Below, piece by piece: positions 29,548 through 37,905 of a stretch of 64,000 bases of DNA; the first letter of the stretch is position 1; each line of letters opens with the position of its first letter. Both the position numbers and the translations under genes were made by a program. The notes beneath the pieces were generated by a model that saw only the letters and a list, made by a program, of their open reading frames with translations, was not told where the DNA came from and ran no database searches. The stretch is from the NCBI GenBank assembly GCA_903831575.1, contig CAIKYB010000037.1, forward strand, positions 62,001 through 126,000. The letters are read 5' to 3'. This DNA is from an uncultured Bacteroidota bacterium. GTDB taxonomy: Bacteria > Bacteroidota > Bacteroidia > Chitinophagales > Chitinophagaceae.

Positions 29548-29567
29548 TAAAATTGAAAATATAGAAC

Positions 29568-32060
29568 ATGGATTATAATAAAAATTTGGCTGAACGCCTA
29601 AAAGACTTGAAAAACATTGAAGGCTTTCCTATAGGCAAAGACGAAGATATTTTAGCATTATCTCAACCACCATTTTATACTGCTTGTCCTAACCCTTACA
29701 TTAAGGATTTTGTTGAGAATAATGCAAAAAAATATGATGCTGTTAATGACACTTATCATTGTAAGCCTTATACCGATGATATTGATACTAATAAAAATGA
29801 CAAACTTACAAATGCTCATTCATATCATACAAAATCACCTTGGCATGCAATCCAACAATATATAGAACATTATACTGAACCAGGTGATATTGTACTAGAT
29901 TGTTTTACAGGTTCTGGTATGACAGGAATTGCTGCTCAAAAAGCAAATAGGAAAGCTGTATTAACAGACTTATCTCCAATTGCAGCAAATATTGCTTTTA
30001 ATTATAATCATTCTATTCTTACCACAAATTTTTATTCTGAGGCTGTAAAAATAATTGATGAAGTTTCCTTAGAGGTTAGCTGGATGCTTGAAACAAAACA
30101 TACAGATGGTAGATTGGGAGTTATAAGTTCAATACTATATAGTGATGATTTTATTTGCCCAATTTGCTCTACAAATTTCACGTTATGGAATTTTGCAGTA
30201 GATTCAGAAAACGGTGTTTTTAATGACCCCTTTGAATGTATGAATTGTGGAGGAAAAATAAATAAGTCAGATTGCTCTAAGGTTATGACAAAAGTATTTG
30301 ACCAATATTTAAATATAGAAATAGAACAAGTAAAAGTCAGCCCTGTTGAAATAATATATGTTATTGACAAAAAGAGATTTAAAAAAAAACCAGACCAATT
30401 CGATATTGATTTAATTTTGAAAATTAGTCAAACTAAAATTCCATATAATTTTCCGACAGATAGAATGCCTGAAGGTGGCGAAACAAGAAGAAATGACAAA
30501 ATTGGATTAACGCATGTCCACCATTATTTCACACAACGAAATTTATACGTTTTAGCTGCAATACTCTCTAAAATAAATTTAGTTAAAAACGAAGACATAC
30601 GCTCTAAATTATATATAGCCATGAATAGTATGCTTTTGCGTTCAAGCAAGAAAGCAATTTTATCTATTGGAAATTATTTTAATGGCGGTGGTGGTTACAT
30701 AACAACAATTAGTGGCAATATGTATATCCCATCTTTGTTTTTTGAAGTTGAAATTCTTGAACAATTCGAAACGAGAATAAAAAAAATAAATGAAATCAAT
30801 CTTCATGCATTGAAAAAAGAAAATGTTGTTGTATCAACACAATCAGCTACTGATTTTTCTAATATACCAAACTCTTCAATTGATTACATTTTTGTCGATC
30901 CACCTTTTGGCGAAAATTTGGCATATTCTGAACTTAATTTTATTTACGAAGCCTGGTTAAAAATTGCTACGAATAATAATGATGAAGCAATTATGAACAA
31001 AAGTCAAAATAAAAATATTCATGAATATAATTCCTTGATGCATTTATGTTTTAAAAATTTATTCAGAGTACTAAAACCAAATCGCTGGATTACTATAGAA
31101 TATCATAATTCAAAATCTGCAATTTGGAACGGCTTGCAAGAATCAATTACAAAAGCAGGTTTCGTGATTGCACACACATCAATTTTAAAAAACAAGGGAG
31201 GGAGTTTTGTAATTAATGTATCACCCAATTCTGTCTCTAATGATTTAATGATTAACGCTTATAAACCAGATGAAAAATTTATTGAAAAATTTACATCATC
31301 TGTCGGTGTTAATTTAGAGGGTGAATTTATTGACTTGGTTCTCTCAAATCTTCCAGTTCAACCTATGATAGAAAGAACAGAAAAAATGCTTTACTCTAAA
31401 ATGATAGCGTATTATCTTCAAAAGGGTTATCAGATTAATTATGATGCCAAAAGGTTTTATGAAATGCTATATCAAAACTTTGTTGAACAAGATGGTTATT
31501 GGTTTAATTCTAATCAGATAAATTCCTATTCGGAGTTTAAGAAAAGACTTAAAATCGAAGGAACAGATGATTATGTAAAGGGGACGCTTCTTATGTTTGT
31601 GATTGACGAGAAGTCAGCTCTGTTATGGCTTCACAATTTCCTAAGCGAGCCAAGAGACTTTTCAGATATTTCGACAGCATTTACCAAATTATCAAACATA
31701 CAAGGAGATATAGTTCCTGATTTAAAGGTGTTGCTTGATGAAAATTTTGTGAATGAAAATGGAAATTTCAGGAGACCAAAATCAAGTGATGAACATTCTC
31801 AAACAATTGAAAAAAGAGAACGGGTTTTAAGAAAAGAATTTGAATCAATTTTGATTGAAGCAAAGGCAAGTGGTAGAACTAAAATTAAATTAGTAAGGAA
31901 AGAAGCGCTTTACTTTGGTTTTGAAATGTGTTACAAAGAAAAAAGATTCGATGACATTCTTGAAATAGCGAAGAAATTAGACAATACAATTTTAGAAAAC
32001 AGTTCAGAACTAAACGACTTTGTTGAGGCCGCTGAAATTATGATAGAAGGTATTTCTTAA
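29568..32060 (+). CDS. Site-specific DNA methyltransferase (PglX-like role)
   Basis: An 830-residue amino-methyltransferase. Motif I is DCFTGSGMTG at residues 110-119, motif IV is DPPF at 444-447 followed by GENLAYSELNF. Between them lies a zinc-ribbon-like insertion with cysteines at about 197, 200, 224 and 227. The I-before-IV order with a long intervening region suggests target recognition in the middle. The C-terminal third is unassigned. In a BREX-like system it would mark host DNA so that unmodified phage DNA is blocked. N6-adenine versus N4-cytosine cannot be decided by eye. Confidence 0.82.
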   Translation: MDYNKNLAERLKDLKNIEGFPIGKDEDILALSQPPFYTACPNPYIKDFVENNAKKYDAVNDTYHCKPYTDDIDTNKNDKLTNAHSYHTKSPWHAIQQYIEHYTEPGDIVLDCFTGSGMTGIAAQKANRKAVLTDLSPIAANIAFNYNHSILTTNFYSEAVKIIDEVSLEVSWMLETKHTDGRLGVISSILYSDDFICPICSTNFTLWNFAVDSENGVFNDPFECMNCGGKINKSDCSKVMTKVFDQYLNIEIEQVKVSPVEIIYVIDKKRFKKKPDQFDIDLILKISQTKIPYNFPTDRMPEGGETRRNDKIGLTHVHHYFTQRNLYVLAAILSKINLVKNEDIRSKLYIAMNSMLLRSSKKAILSIGNYFNGGGGYITTISGNMYIPSLFFEVEILEQFETRIKKINEINLHALKKENVVVSTQSATDFSNIPNSSIDYIFVDPPFGENLAYSELNFIYEAWLKIATNNNDEAIMNKSQNKNIHEYNSLMHLCFKNLFRVLKPNRWITIEYHNSKSAIWNGLQESITKAGFVIAHTSILKNKGGSFVINVSPNSVSNDLMINAYKPDEKFIEKFTSSVGVNLEGEFIDLVLSNLPVQPMIERTEKMLYSKMIAYYLQKGYQINYDAKRFYEMLYQNFVEQDGYWFNSNQINSYSEFKKRLKIEGTDDYVKGTLLMFVIDEKSALLWLHNFLSEPRDFSDISTAFTKLSNIQGDIVPDLKVLLDENFVNENGNFRRPKSSDEHSQTIEKRERVLRKEFESILIEAKASGRTKIKLVRKEALYFGFEMCYKEKRFDDILEIAKKLDNTILENSSELNDFVEAAEIMIEGIS

Positions 32061-32064
32061 GCTT

Positions 32065-33507
32065 ATGCAGTGGCAACTATTTATATATACAAAGCTATAC
32101 CTAGAGGATAAAACACCTATGGTTATCTCAGACCATTCTGGTATTTTATCTTCTACTCCATTTTTGTCCTTCTTGGATGAAAAGGCAGTTAGCTACTTGG
32201 TTACAGATAAAGTGACTGAAATGCTTTCAGCATCTAATAATATGCCTGTTTTGGTTGTTTTTACAAGTATTAAGGATGTACCTACATTTATCACAAATAA
32301 ATTACAGCACAAGCAATTTACACATGCTGATATTCCATTGAATGGCGATATAGCAGGCATTCTTAAAGCACTTTCTACCGAATCTCTAATATATCTTTTA
32401 AATTACGTTTATGCCACAGACGAGCACCTGGTAGTTACCAAGTATAATATTGAAGGACTTTTGTTACTTGCAAAATCTCATGCTGCCGTATCGGTAATCA
32501 ATTCTTTGATTGAGCAAATTACTTTATTGCTTCAAACTACACCGCAATTTGATAACATTCTACAATTGGGCAAGCTCTGGGGTAAAATAGTGTACCTGTC
32601 GGTTATCCATCAGCACAAGCGGTATGAAAACTATATCAAACAAGTTGACGCATTTGCAGCTTCGTTTATTGCCTCCGATGGAATGCAGCAAGCTACGTTT
32701 GCATCAACCGAAAAAAATCCTAAAACAGTCGACCGCATTTTAGCCAATATTAAAAGTCAGAAAGATAAAAAAACGGCACTGATTTGTTTTGACTGCATGG
32801 GCTTTGCAGAATGGAATCTTTTTCAGGAATATTTATCAAATAGCAATTTCATCTTTACTGATATAGCTTTATTTACCATGTTACCTTCTGTTACATCAAT
32901 TTCAAGGTCAGCTATATTTCATGGTTCACAAGATGTTTACAATATCAAATCGCCAGGAAGAGGAGATGAAACAAAGGCTTTTTTGAATTACTTTTCTGAC
33001 AAGGAAGTCAAATATTTTACCGATACAGATATTATAACCGAGGACACATTGTTAGGATATGATTGTATCAGTATTCTATATACTTTCTTTGATGACCTTT
33101 CGCATTCAGCACAGTTTCCGCCCCACCATAGTAATAAGTCATTATACTTTGATGCTGTAAAAGGTTACCTGAATAATTCAAAAGTATTGCAAACATTGCA
33201 AACATTACAGAGCAATGATTTCACCGTTTATATTTGTTCAGACCACGGCTCTGTTATTGCCTATGGCAACGGTAAAAAACTAGATAAATACCTCATTGAT
33301 GATTTTGCCAAAAGAGCTGTGATTGTTCCTTTTACTGCTGGTGATTTAATTGAGCATACTAAAATAAAAATACCTTTTGTGGAGGATAAAATAATTGTAT
33401 TGCCTGAAGGCAGATACATGTTCGCAAACAATAATCAAATTGAAATAAATCACGGTGGAATTACTGTTGAAGAAATGGTTGTTCCATATATTAAATTAAA
33501 TAAATGA
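32065..33507 (+). CDS. pglZ: PglZ-domain protein (alkaline phosphatase superfamily)
   Basis: A 480-residue protein with all metal-site motifs of PglZ: FDCMGFAEW (residues 242-250), a nucleophile region SVTSISRSAIFHG (about 275-287), CSDHGSV (391-397) and NHGGITVEEMVVP (462-474). PglZ is the hallmark of BREX and Pgl defence. It is shorter than many BREX type 1 PglZ proteins. It starts 5 bp after the methyltransferase stop and overlaps the next gene by 4 bp. Confidence 0.88.
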   Translation: MQWQLFIYTKLYLEDKTPMVISDHSGILSSTPFLSFLDEKAVSYLVTDKVTEMLSASNNMPVLVVFTSIKDVPTFITNKLQHKQFTHADIPLNGDIAGILKALSTESLIYLLNYVYATDEHLVVTKYNIEGLLLLAKSHAAVSVINSLIEQITLLLQTTPQFDNILQLGKLWGKIVYLSVIHQHKRYENYIKQVDAFAASFIASDGMQQATFASTEKNPKTVDRILANIKSQKDKKTALICFDCMGFAEWNLFQEYLSNSNFIFTDIALFTMLPSVTSISRSAIFHGSQDVYNIKSPGRGDETKAFLNYFSDKEVKYFTDTDIITEDTLLGYDCISILYTFFDDLSHSAQFPPHHSNKSLYFDAVKGYLNNSKVLQTLQTLQSNDFTVYICSDHGSVIAYGNGKKLDKYLIDDFAKRAVIVPFTAGDLIEHTKIKIPFVEDKIIVLPEGRYMFANNNQIEINHGGITVEEMVVPYIKLNK

Positions 33508-34208
33508 TTGGATACGATAGACCTTTAAAACCTGAATGGATATATAAAACCTTGAAATTGGTTGAACCAGGCAAAAAGCCTGAAGATTACTATGATGCAT
33601 ATAATGAAATTGCTGTAGAATTAACAGGCAAGGACGGAAGGCGAAAAACGCGAACTGTATTATTTCGCTCATTCATTTATAGTTTTCAAGAAAAAACCAA
33701 AATAATAGAAAACAACATACTTATTAGTCTATGTAAGCAAAAGGATTATGAATATATGAAACCAATCCTATTGGCAATGTTTATTCTTGATTATGAAATT
33801 CTAAAATACTTCACTCAGATGTATTTTAAAATTTTTGATCCTACTCAATCAATTAGTTCAACAGCCCTAACAAAGAAAATGACTGAGGCTTATGGTGATA
33901 CAGAAATAGTAAAAAGATCCACAAGGGCATTTCTTAAAACATTGTCTGACTTTGGTATCATTGAACCAGCAGGAACGAATACGTTTCATCAAATAAATAA
34001 ATCAATGTTGACAGATGAACAAGTTTCAGATATCCTTAAATTATATGCATCTGTAAAACATACTAAACAAATAGATATTCAGAATATTGACAAATCAATT
34101 TTATCTTATTATAATTTCCCAGATTTAAGTGCTGTCGCACATAATTTTCATAATACTGAATGGGAATATATTAAAGGAATCGAAAGAGGTTTACTAATGC
34201 TTCTTTAA
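33504..34208 (+). CDS. Unassigned helical protein of the BREX-like operon (BrxA-like candidate)
   Basis: A 234-residue, mostly helical protein with no catalytic motif. Its size, a segment like a winged helix (residues 125-165, AYGDTEIVKRSTRAFLKTL then an FGIIEP turn) and a place beside PglZ recall BrxA (DUF1819) of BREX systems, but I cannot demonstrate homology by eye. It overlaps pglZ by the ATGA junction and so is translationally coupled. Likely a DNA-binding accessory subunit. Confidence 0.5.
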   Translation: MIGYDRPLKPEWIYKTLKLVEPGKKPEDYYDAYNEIAVELTGKDGRRKTRTVLFRSFIYSFQEKTKIIENNILISLCKQKDYEYMKPILLAMFILDYEILKYFTQMYFKIFDPTQSISSTALTKKMTEAYGDTEIVKRSTRAFLKTLSDFGIIEPAGTNTFHQINKSMLTDEQVSDILKLYASVKHTKQIDIQNIDKSILSYYNFPDLSAVAHNFHNTEWEYIKGIERGLLMLL

Positions 34209-34222
34209 AAATATTTTAAAAC

Positions 34223-35098
34223 ATGAAACTTGTAAAACACGAAAAAATAAACCTATTAACTTCAAAATTACTGAATGAAACATGGGTCCAAAAAGTAATC
34301 GCTGATGACCCATCAATATTGGGATTAGGTGACCTTATTCTAAAAGACAAAGAGCGGATTCACCCCAAAGCAGGCAGATTAGATTTATTACTTCAAGATG
34401 TTGAGAGTAAGAGAAGATATGAAGTTGAGATTCAGCTTGGAAAAGTTGATGAAAGTCACATCATAAGAACTATTGAATATTGGGATATAGAACGTAAAAG
34501 ATATCCGCAATATGATCATTGTGCAGTAATAATAGCTGAAGATATTACGAGTAGATTTTTAAATGTTATTGGATTATTTAATGGATATATTCCATTAATT
34601 GCTATTCAAATGTCCGCTTATAAATTTTCAGAAACAGAAGTATCATTAATATTTACAACTGTTTTAGATGAAGTGAATTTAGGTTTAGTAGAAGAAGATG
34701 AAGAAACAAAAGAAGTAACTGATAGAAACTATTGGGAAAATATAAGAGGAACAAAACAAACTGTGGCATTGGCCGACCAGCTTTTGGAAATCGTAAAGGA
34801 ATTCAGTCCTAATCTTGAATTAAAGTATAATAAATATTATATTGGATTAGCAAAAGATGGTCAGCCAAATAATTTTGCAATTTTTAAGGCCAAGAAAAGC
34901 AGCATGCTTCTTGAAATCAGATTGAAACAATCACCAGAAATACAAGAAAAATTGGATGATGCTAAGCTTGATACAATGGATTATGAAAACAAATGGGGAC
35001 GATATAGGATTAGAGTTGATAAAAATGATATCACAAAACACAAAGAATTATTAAAAGAATTGATGAAACAATCTTACGGAATAATTGATTCTGAATAA
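34223..35098 (+). CDS. PD-(D/E)xK-like nuclease candidate
   Basis: A 291-residue protein. The segment GRLDLLLQD followed by RRYEVEIQLGKVD has the D…E-x-Q spacing of a PD-(D/E)xK superfamily core with Gln in place of Lys, and is followed by a helix HIIRTIEYWDIER. NucS-like and DUF5655-related proteins have comparable cores. It lies 14 bp downstream of the preceding gene in the BREX-like operon and could be its effector nuclease. The missing canonical Lys leaves activity uncertain. Confidence 0.6.
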   Translation: MKLVKHEKINLLTSKLLNETWVQKVIADDPSILGLGDLILKDKERIHPKAGRLDLLLQDVESKRRYEVEIQLGKVDESHIIRTIEYWDIERKRYPQYDHCAVIIAEDITSRFLNVIGLFNGYIPLIAIQMSAYKFSETEVSLIFTTVLDEVNLGLVEEDEETKEVTDRNYWENIRGTKQTVALADQLLEIVKEFSPNLELKYNKYYIGLAKDGQPNNFAIFKAKKSSMLLEIRLKQSPEIQEKLDDAKLDTMDYENKWGRYRIRVDKNDITKHKELLKELMKQSYGIIDSE

Positions 35099-35105
35099 AT
35101 ATTTT

Positions 35106-35519
35106 ATGGACAGTAATCAAATTGAACAAGCTTTTTTAGAAACTAATTATATAGCTGAAATAGAAAATAATCCTATCGTTTTAAAAATTGGGGAAATACC
35201 TAAAGATTTAATTCAAAGGTTTCCTCAAATTAAAACTTGGGCATTTATTACTGCTTGGAACCCACTTCCAGATATATTAACAAAATCTGAAAACGATATT
35301 CGAAATAATCAATTAAAAGTTCAATTAAAAGAACAAGGTTTTAATTTTTATCCTGGTGTAGGTATTTCTAAAAATGAAGATTGGTCGGAAGATTCCTTTT
35401 TTATTGAGAATATTGAATTGGAAACAGCTAATCATATCTCTTTTAAATATGGGCAATTAGCTTTTTTATACGGAGATAAAGTAAAAGGAAATCAATTAAT
35501 TTTTACTAAGAATATATGA
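35106..35519 (+). CDS. DUF3293-family protein
   Basis: A 137-residue protein with the DUF3293 pattern: WAFITAWNPLP, then N-x-x-R/L-N-Q-L-K-V-Q-L, then a glycine-rich segment FYPGVGISKNEDW and a terminal FKYGQLAFLYGD. The function of the family is not established; members are common next to defence and stress genes. I start at ATG 35106; an in-frame TTG at 35085 lies inside the upstream gene. The stop overlaps the following ORF by an ATGA junction, marking the right end of the AT-rich island. Confidence 0.75.
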   Translation: MDSNQIEQAFLETNYIAEIENNPIVLKIGEIPKDLIQRFPQIKTWAFITAWNPLPDILTKSENDIRNNQLKVQLKEQGFNFYPGVGISKNEDWSEDSFFIENIELETANHISFKYGQLAFLYGDKVKGNQLIFTKNI

Positions 35520-35764
35520 AATTCGGATTCCGCATACCAAATCTTAATAAACGAATTGCAGCTCGCACTTCGGTAAAGCGTATCATTCGCCACAACCTAG
35601 GTTTTAAAGCACCTAGAGGCATGGGCTGGATAACCGACCCTAAGAAAGCTTTGTACAATAAAGTGTATAACAAAACCAGTAGAGGCTGCTTGGTGAGTGT
35701 GGTGTTATTATTAAGCATGCCAATTGCTTTGGCTTTTGTGGTATGGAAAATTTGTATTGCATGA
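35516..35764 (+). CDS. Small basic protein with C-terminal membrane segment
   Basis: An 82-residue protein: a very basic first half (about ten Arg/Lys in residues 1-40) and a hydrophobic C-terminal helix (residues 60-80). It has no recognised domain. It overlaps both neighbours by 4 bp (ATGA), and base composition is higher in GC than the defence genes before it, so it probably belongs to the element backbone. Could be a membrane-associated DNA-binding protein; function unknown. Confidence 0.6.
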   Translation: MKFGFRIPNLNKRIAARTSVKRIIRHNLGFKAPRGMGWITDPKKALYNKVYNKTSRGCLVSVVLLLSMPIALAFVVWKICIA

Positions 35765-36000
35765 AGCTGCGTTACTTTATAATAGTCTTCATATTCTTTC
35801 TGCTGGCGGCTTGTGGCAATAGTAATGATTCAGCAACAGGTAAAAAGCCAGTGTATGTAAAACCAAGCATTGATTATAAAGGCAAGTTCAGAAAAGGTCA
35901 TGTACGCATGCCTGTAAGTACTAATAAAAACGCCATAAAAAATCAGAACCGTTCTAGGTATTATTACCACACTAGAGGTAAATACAGACGCAAAAAATAA
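35761..36000 (+). CDS. Small lipoprotein
   Basis: A 79-residue protein starting at ATG 35761, overlapping the preceding stop. It has a type II signal peptide (MKLRYF, hydrophobic FIIVFIFFLL, lipobox LAAC with Cys 20) followed by a short, strongly basic mature part (many Lys/Arg/Tyr). Probably anchored to a membrane; function unknown. It ends 1 bp before the convergent WYL regulator gene. Confidence 0.65.
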   Translation: MKLRYFIIVFIFFLLAACGNSNDSATGKKPVYVKPSIDYKGKFRKGHVRMPVSTNKNAIKNQNRSRYYYHTRGKYRRKK

Positions 36001-36891
36001 CTAAGTGTTTCTTTGCACCACTCGCTGAATGTACCGTATAAATTCTTTTGAGCCAACCACTTTTACTTCCTCTAAAAATCCCATTACAAAACGTCCTGGC
36101 GCTTTATAGCTCTGCACATTTGCTTTGAAATAATACTTGCCACTATCAGGTATTTGCTTAATGAATGCAGCACTCATGGGATATTCTTCTTTAAATACCA
36201 GGTAAGCCCTCATAGTCATTTGCAATTCAATTTCCTTATTCATGCTCTTGCCCTGGAAACCAAAAATATCAGGCTTGTGGAATTCATGCTGGGCTTCATG
36301 CTTCATCGGAGTTTCTAATACTTCAACGCTAGCCATTCGCTCAATATTGAAATACTTGTTAAGCCTTGTTTTTATCTCAAAGGCAGAAACAGCATCGTAA
36401 TTATCGGTAAAGCAAGTAGGCTCTACCAAACGGTCGGAAATACTTTGGCTGTTAGCAGAACTATACCCTTTTATTAAAAGCTGCTTTCCTTCAATTATTG
36501 CCACTGAAATTTGCTCCACAATTTTTGCAAGGTGCGCTTTGAACAAACTATCGGCTCCTAGTTGTATTTCACTAGACTGCTGTACTTTTTGCAAAACACT
36601 TTGCGCCAATTGGTTTTTCTTTCCAGTAGATAAAATGAGTTTTTTAAGATAGTCCGCTTCCTGTGGTGTAAAAGGAATAAGTTCAATGTCTGAAGAAACA
36701 GAGATAAATATTTTGTTGTTGCTGTCTTTCTCGATATTGAAGCCCAGGTCTTTCAATAAATCGAGGTAACGATATACTGTTCTTTCGGAAGTATCCAGGA
36801 ATGTTTCGATACTACGTACCGTTTTCGCTGGTCTTGCCTTTAGATAATTTATCAGCTGAAATAGCCTGTATATTCTGTTCTGATTAAACAT
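36001..36891 (-). CDS. HTH–WYL-domain transcriptional regulator
   Basis: About 296 residues from ATG 36891; an extension to 36984 is open but lacks family similarity. The N-terminal wHTH (RIYRLFQLINYLKARP, then RTVYRYLDLLKDLG) is of the DeoR/HTH_11 type. The C-terminal region has the WYL-family layout with a central ligand-sensing beta domain and a C-terminal WCX-like segment, although the exact Trp-Tyr-Leu triplet is not visible. WYL regulators often sense nucleic acids or ligands and control phage-defence and CRISPR genes. It is divergent from the two secreted-protein genes to its right. Confidence 0.75.
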   Translation of the reverse strand: MFNQNRIYRLFQLINYLKARPAKTVRSIETFLDTSERTVYRYLDLLKDLGFNIEKDSNNKIFISVSSDIELIPFTPQEADYLKKLILSTGKKNQLAQSVLQKVQQSSEIQLGADSLFKAHLAKIVEQISVAIIEGKQLLIKGYSSANSQSISDRLVEPTCFTDNYDAVSAFEIKTRLNKYFNIERMASVEVLETPMKHEAQHEFHKPDIFGFQGKSMNKEIELQMTMRAYLVFKEEYPMSAAFIKQIPDSGKYYFKANVQSYKAPGRFVMGFLEEVKVVGSKEFIRYIQRVVQRNT

Positions 36892-36903
36892 GTTGATAAA
36901 TAT

Positions 36904-36922
36904 TTTGACAAATAAAGTCAAA
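36904..36922. promoter_or_regulatory. Inverted repeat upstream of the WYL regulator
   Basis: TTTGAC (36904-36909) and GTCAAA (36917-36922) form a 6-bp inverted repeat with 7-bp spacer, 13-31 bp upstream of the likely start codon and in the divergent intergenic region. Possible autoregulatory operator. Confidence 0.4.
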
Positions 36923-37006
36923 TGATTTAAGCTATCCAAACGATTGACCTCATTTGGCAAAAACATTGAGTTCATTTGCATCATTATTAATCAAATAACA
37001 TGAAAA

Positions 37007-37549
37007 ATGAATAAAAAAAATCTACTTATCGCAGTCGCAGCTCTATTGTTTTCAATTCAAATACAAGCACAAGCTCCTGCAAAAGAAAAAGAACAAAGTA
37101 ATGCTGAAGTATTTTCTTCAAAGGCAGGAACGTTAATGCAAAAAGAATTTGTAGAAATTGGAACACTAAAAAAAGCTAAAGTTCAGGTTCTTTATTACAC
37201 TGATTTAATTTCAAACATGAAAAAGTCAGCGTTAAAATTTGAACTAGAAGTTGCATCTACTTATTCAACAGATACAAAAGTAGCCGTGCTTGATGTTGAT
37301 GAAATTGATGGTCTTATGAAGTCAATTAAATTGATGCAAGATAAGGTTATGGTTACTGTTCCAACAAACTACACAGAAGTTTATTACAGAAGTCGTGGCG
37401 GTTTTGAAGGTGGCTGTTTTACAAGTAAAGGTGCTTGGTCTTCTTATTTGAAATTAGAAAGATTTGACGGTAAAAGTTATGTATGGCTTGAAGCTGCCGA
37501 TTTAACCACATTGTATGGATTGCTTGAACAAGCAAAAGCTAAAATGTAA
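37007..37549 (+). CDS. Secreted protein of unknown function
   Basis: A 180-residue protein with a clear Sec signal peptide (MNKKNLLIAVAALLFSIQI, cleavage after AQA). The mature part is alpha/beta with a conserved-looking VDEIDGLMKSIKLM helix and an SRGGFEGGCF turn. Bacteroidota have many periplasmic proteins of this shape without known function. It is followed 5 bp later by a lipoprotein gene, so the two are probably one envelope operon, perhaps controlled by the divergent WYL regulator. Confidence 0.65.
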   Translation: MNKKNLLIAVAALLFSIQIQAQAPAKEKEQSNAEVFSSKAGTLMQKEFVEIGTLKKAKVQVLYYTDLISNMKKSALKFELEVASTYSTDTKVAVLDVDEIDGLMKSIKLMQDKVMVTVPTNYTEVYYRSRGGFEGGCFTSKGAWSSYLKLERFDGKSYVWLEAADLTTLYGLLEQAKAKM

Positions 37550-37554
37550 ATTTT

Positions 37555-37905
37555 ATGAAATTGAAGATAAAAGCACTTGCTGCAATTGCAGTCATTTTTA
37601 TAACATTCACAGGTTGCTCAAAAGATTCCATAGAATCGAGTTATCAATACGAGGTAAGCGGCTCTGCTGGCAATTATAGTATTACCTGCGAAGGTGCACC
37701 AAGCGGAACAGCTCAATACTCTAATGTTGGTAGCGGCTGAACTTACAAATGGACGCAAACAGGCACACGTTGGCTTTATATGTCAGCCCAAAATAACACG
37801 GCAAGCGGCTCCGTAACTGTCAAGATAATTCGAGACGGTAAAGTACTAGCACAACAAACCAGCAGCGGTGCTTACGTTATTGCAACCGTTGATGGAACCT
37901 ATTAA
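37555..37905 (+). pseudogene. Lipoprotein gene interrupted by an in-frame TGA
   Basis: A type II signal peptide with lipobox FTGC (Cys 21) is followed by a beta-rich domain. The frame is broken by TGA at 37738-37740, but continues in frame for 54 more codons to TAA at 37903-37905. The continuation (TYKWTQTGTRWLYMSAQ…GSVTVKI pattern) looks like the rest of the domain, as in small Bacteroidota lipoproteins of about 115 residues. The TGA is one base from TGG (Trp), so a nonsense mutation is the simplest reading. Its terminal stop overlaps the convergent ATPase gene by 3 bp. Confidence 0.65.

Noticed and set aside
33504-34208. Firm assignment as BrxA
   Set aside because: Only size, helical content and position fit; no diagnostic motif can be recognised by eye, so it is left as a candidate.
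37738-37740. Selenocysteine or programmed readthrough at the TGA
   Set aside because: No SECIS-like stem-loop or readthrough context is apparent, and a TGG-to-TGA mutation explains the frame.
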